Source of the DNA: Solibacteraceae bacterium
GTDB taxonomy: Bacteria; Acidobacteriota; Terriglobia; Bryobacterales; Bryobacteraceae
NCBI GenBank assembly: GCA_021324015.1
Contig: JAJPJX010000151.1
Coordinates: forward strand, 62,001-126,000
DNA: 64,000 bases
Reading direction: 5' to 3'
Shown: piece after piece, positions 62,999 through 64,000 of the stretch
Layout of the letters: each line of letters starts with the position of its first letter
Position numbering within the stretch: position 1 is the stretch's first letter
Program-made: the position numbers and the translations under genes
Notes under the pieces: model-generated
What the model was told of the DNA's origin: nothing
Databases searched by the model: none
What the model saw: only the letters and a program-made list of their open reading frames with translations

Positions 62999-63466
62999 AT
63001 GGCATCCCGCAGCGTCAACAAAGTGATTTTGATCGGGCACCTGGGCAAGGACGCCGAAACCAAGTTCACCCCGTCTGGCACCTCGGTGACCAACTTCACC
63101 CTGGCGACTTCCCGCCGCTGGAAAGACCAGCAATCCGGCGAATGGAAAGACGAGACGGACTGGCACCGGGTGGTCTACTGGCGCGCCGAGAACGTAGCCA
63201 ACTACCTGCTCAAAGGCAAGCAGGTCTATGTCGAGGGCCGGCTGCAAACCCGCAGCTACGAAGACAAGGACGGCAAGAAGGTGTACGTGACCGAAGTGGT
63301 GTGCGAGGACCTGATCCTGCTGAGCGGCAGCCGCGGCGAAGGCGCCGGCGATTACGCGCAGCAACCGGTCTCGATGCCGCGCAGCGCTCCCCGCCCGCAA
63401 CCCGCCCCGCCCGCCGAGGACGCCACCTTCAACCAGGGCATCACGGACGACGACGTGCCGTTCTAG
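62999..63466 (+). CDS. ssb: single-stranded DNA-binding protein
   Basis: 155 aa. OB-fold domain about 1-110, starting MASRSVNKVILIGHLGKDAE, with FTLATSRRWKDQ and DWHRVVYWRAENVANYL, then a Pro/Ala-rich linker and the acidic C-terminal tip DDDVPF, which recruits repair and replication partners. AGGATA lies 3 nt before the ATG, a tight Shine-Dalgarno. Confidence 0.95.
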   Translation: MASRSVNKVILIGHLGKDAETKFTPSGTSVTNFTLATSRRWKDQQSGEWKDETDWHRVVYWRAENVANYLLKGKQVYVEGRLQTRSYEDKDGKKVYVTEVVCEDLILLSGSRGEGAGDYAQQPVSMPRSAPRPQPAPPAEDATFNQGITDDDVPF

Positions 63467-63473
63467 AGAGCTA

Positions 63474-63788
63474 TCAGCCCAGCAGGTCCAGGGCTGCCTG
63501 GATCTCTCCCCGCGTGTGAAGATCGCCGAGGCGCGTGGTGGCTTCGATGCCTTCCTGGTAGAGACGGCGGGCTTCTTCGATGCGGCCTAGTTTTTCCAGC
63601 GCCTGGCCTCCGTGATAGTAGGCCGCCGCATAATCAGGATTGCGGCGCAGCAGTTCGCGGTACTCGGCCGCGGCTTGCTCCAGGTTTCCCGAGTTCAGGT
63701 ATTCCATGGCAAGGCCGTAGCGGGAGAAGCTGTCTTCGGGGCGCTGGGCCACCAGGTTCTTGAGGATTTCCAGCCGGTTGGTTGCCAT
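63474..63788 (-). CDS. small TPR protein
   Basis: 104 aa made of about 2-3 TPR units: FSRYGLAMEYLNSGNLEQAAAEYRELLRRNPDYAAAYYHGGQALEKLGRIEEARRLYQEG are two clear units (each given here in part by AMEYLNSGNLEQAAAEY and GGQALEKLGRIEEARRLY). Cytoplasmic, no signal. Probably a protein-interaction adaptor. TATAGT lies 11 nt before the ATG. Converges with ssb, divergent from the last gene. Confidence 0.83.
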   Translation of the reverse strand: MATNRLEILKNLVAQRPEDSFSRYGLAMEYLNSGNLEQAAAEYRELLRRNPDYAAAYYHGGQALEKLGRIEEARRLYQEGIEATTRLGDLHTRGEIQAALDLLG

Positions 63789-63801
63789 CTCTATGTGCTA
63801 C

Positions 63802-63807
63802 TATAAC
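63802..63807 (+). promoter_or_regulatory. -10-like box TATAAC 6 nt before the last gene start
   Basis: TATAAC, then CCCGAA and ATG. It overlaps TATAGT read on the other strand for the small TPR gene, so the two divergent genes share a compact promoter region. Confidence 0.4.
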
Positions 63808-63813
63808 CCCGAA

Positions 63814-64000
63814 ATGGCGTGCCCCTACTTCTACCCGGTCGCGCGCCTCGACTGGGCGAGCGGGGCAACCGCCATGCCCCTGGGAGATGCCTGGACGGGA
63901 AACTGTGAGGCCGATCCGGAGCAGCCGATCCAGCCGCGGGAAGACGCCCTGATTCCCCTCTGCAACCTGGGTTACGCGCACGCCTGTCCGCGCTTTCCGC
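63814..64000 (+). CDS. 5' part of an unknown Cys-containing protein
   Basis: 62 codons are open to the right edge, starting MACPYFYPVARLDWASG. It continues with MPLGDAWTGNCEAD and IPLCNLGYAHACPRFP, with Cys at positions 3, 31, 50 and 57. The CxY...C spacing suggests metal or Fe-S binding but I do not recognise the family. No signal peptide. The 3' part is outside the window. Confidence 0.55.
   Translation, partial: MACPYFYPVARLDWASGATAMPLGDAWTGNCEADPEQPIQPREDALIPLCNLGYAHACPRFP

Overview
The window is high-GC bacterial chromosome with densely packed genes, many short overlaps, and GTG or TTG starts mixed with ATG. Three very large Oar-type TonB-dependent receptors with carboxypeptidase-regulatory-like N-termini, a secreted protein with what looks like a Solibacter-type TIGR03437 module, and many Tat-like exported sugar enzymes (enolase superfamily, Gfo/Idh/MocA, DUF1080, DegT) point to an Acidobacteriota member of the Solibacter/Bryobacter kind. 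This is inferred from gene content; no rRNA or tRNA gene was seen. I see no phage, insertion sequence or CRISPR array.

Layout. 1-4.7 kb: a partial GT-C type membrane protein, an exported enolase-superfamily enzyme and a GH36-like secreted protein. 4.9-9.0 kb: a tight envelope operon, psd-pssA-(ASADH-like protein without its catalytic Cys)-lptE-holA, converging on rpsT. 9.4-15.5 kb: a DUF362 protein, then a divergent iron/oxidative-stress run: feoA-feoB-(broken Fur/PerR-family gene)-rubrerythrin-Fe-S oxidoreductase-DUF3501. 15.7-25.5 kb: two Oar-type receptors flanking a radical SAM protein and a sulfatase-superfamily protein that lacks the formylglycine Cys/Ser. 25.5-29.0 kb: a GT4 glycosyltransferase and a Gly-rich secreted protein. 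29.1-30.5 kb: queC-queE. 30.5-39.6 kb: a histone-deacetylase-like hydrolase behind two matched palindromes, then exported or sugar-acid enzymes (amidohydrolase, DegT, DUF1080), a stand-alone cyclic-nucleotide-binding protein and, on the minus strand, DapA-like, galactonate-dehydratase-like, ROK and SthA proteins.

39.8-47.5 kb: a minus-strand outer-membrane assembly operon encoding an Omp85 protein with seven apparent POTRA domains, a SurA-N-like chaperone and TamB. 47.6-54.1 kb: a ThiF/MoeB enzyme, the third Oar-type receptor with a clear promoter and operator-like repeats, a D-2-hydroxyacid dehydrogenase and class II FBPase (glpX). 54.2-58.8 kb: two small membrane proteins, 1-phosphofructokinase, MurJ and a coiled-coil zinc-ribbon protein. 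58.8-64 kb: a Gfo/Idh/MocA protein, mutM, a Rieske protein, bacterioferritin, a TPR protein, ssb, a second TPR protein and a 3'-truncated unknown gene.

The features most worth a second look are the decayed Fur/PerR gene inside the feo-rubrerythrin run, a recurrent -10-like hexamer 6-7 nt before start codons (suggesting leaderless mRNAs, clearest at feoA), the seven-POTRA/TamB/SurA-like operon, the inactive ASADH homologue in the phospholipid operon, and the twin palindromes before the deacetylase-like gene.
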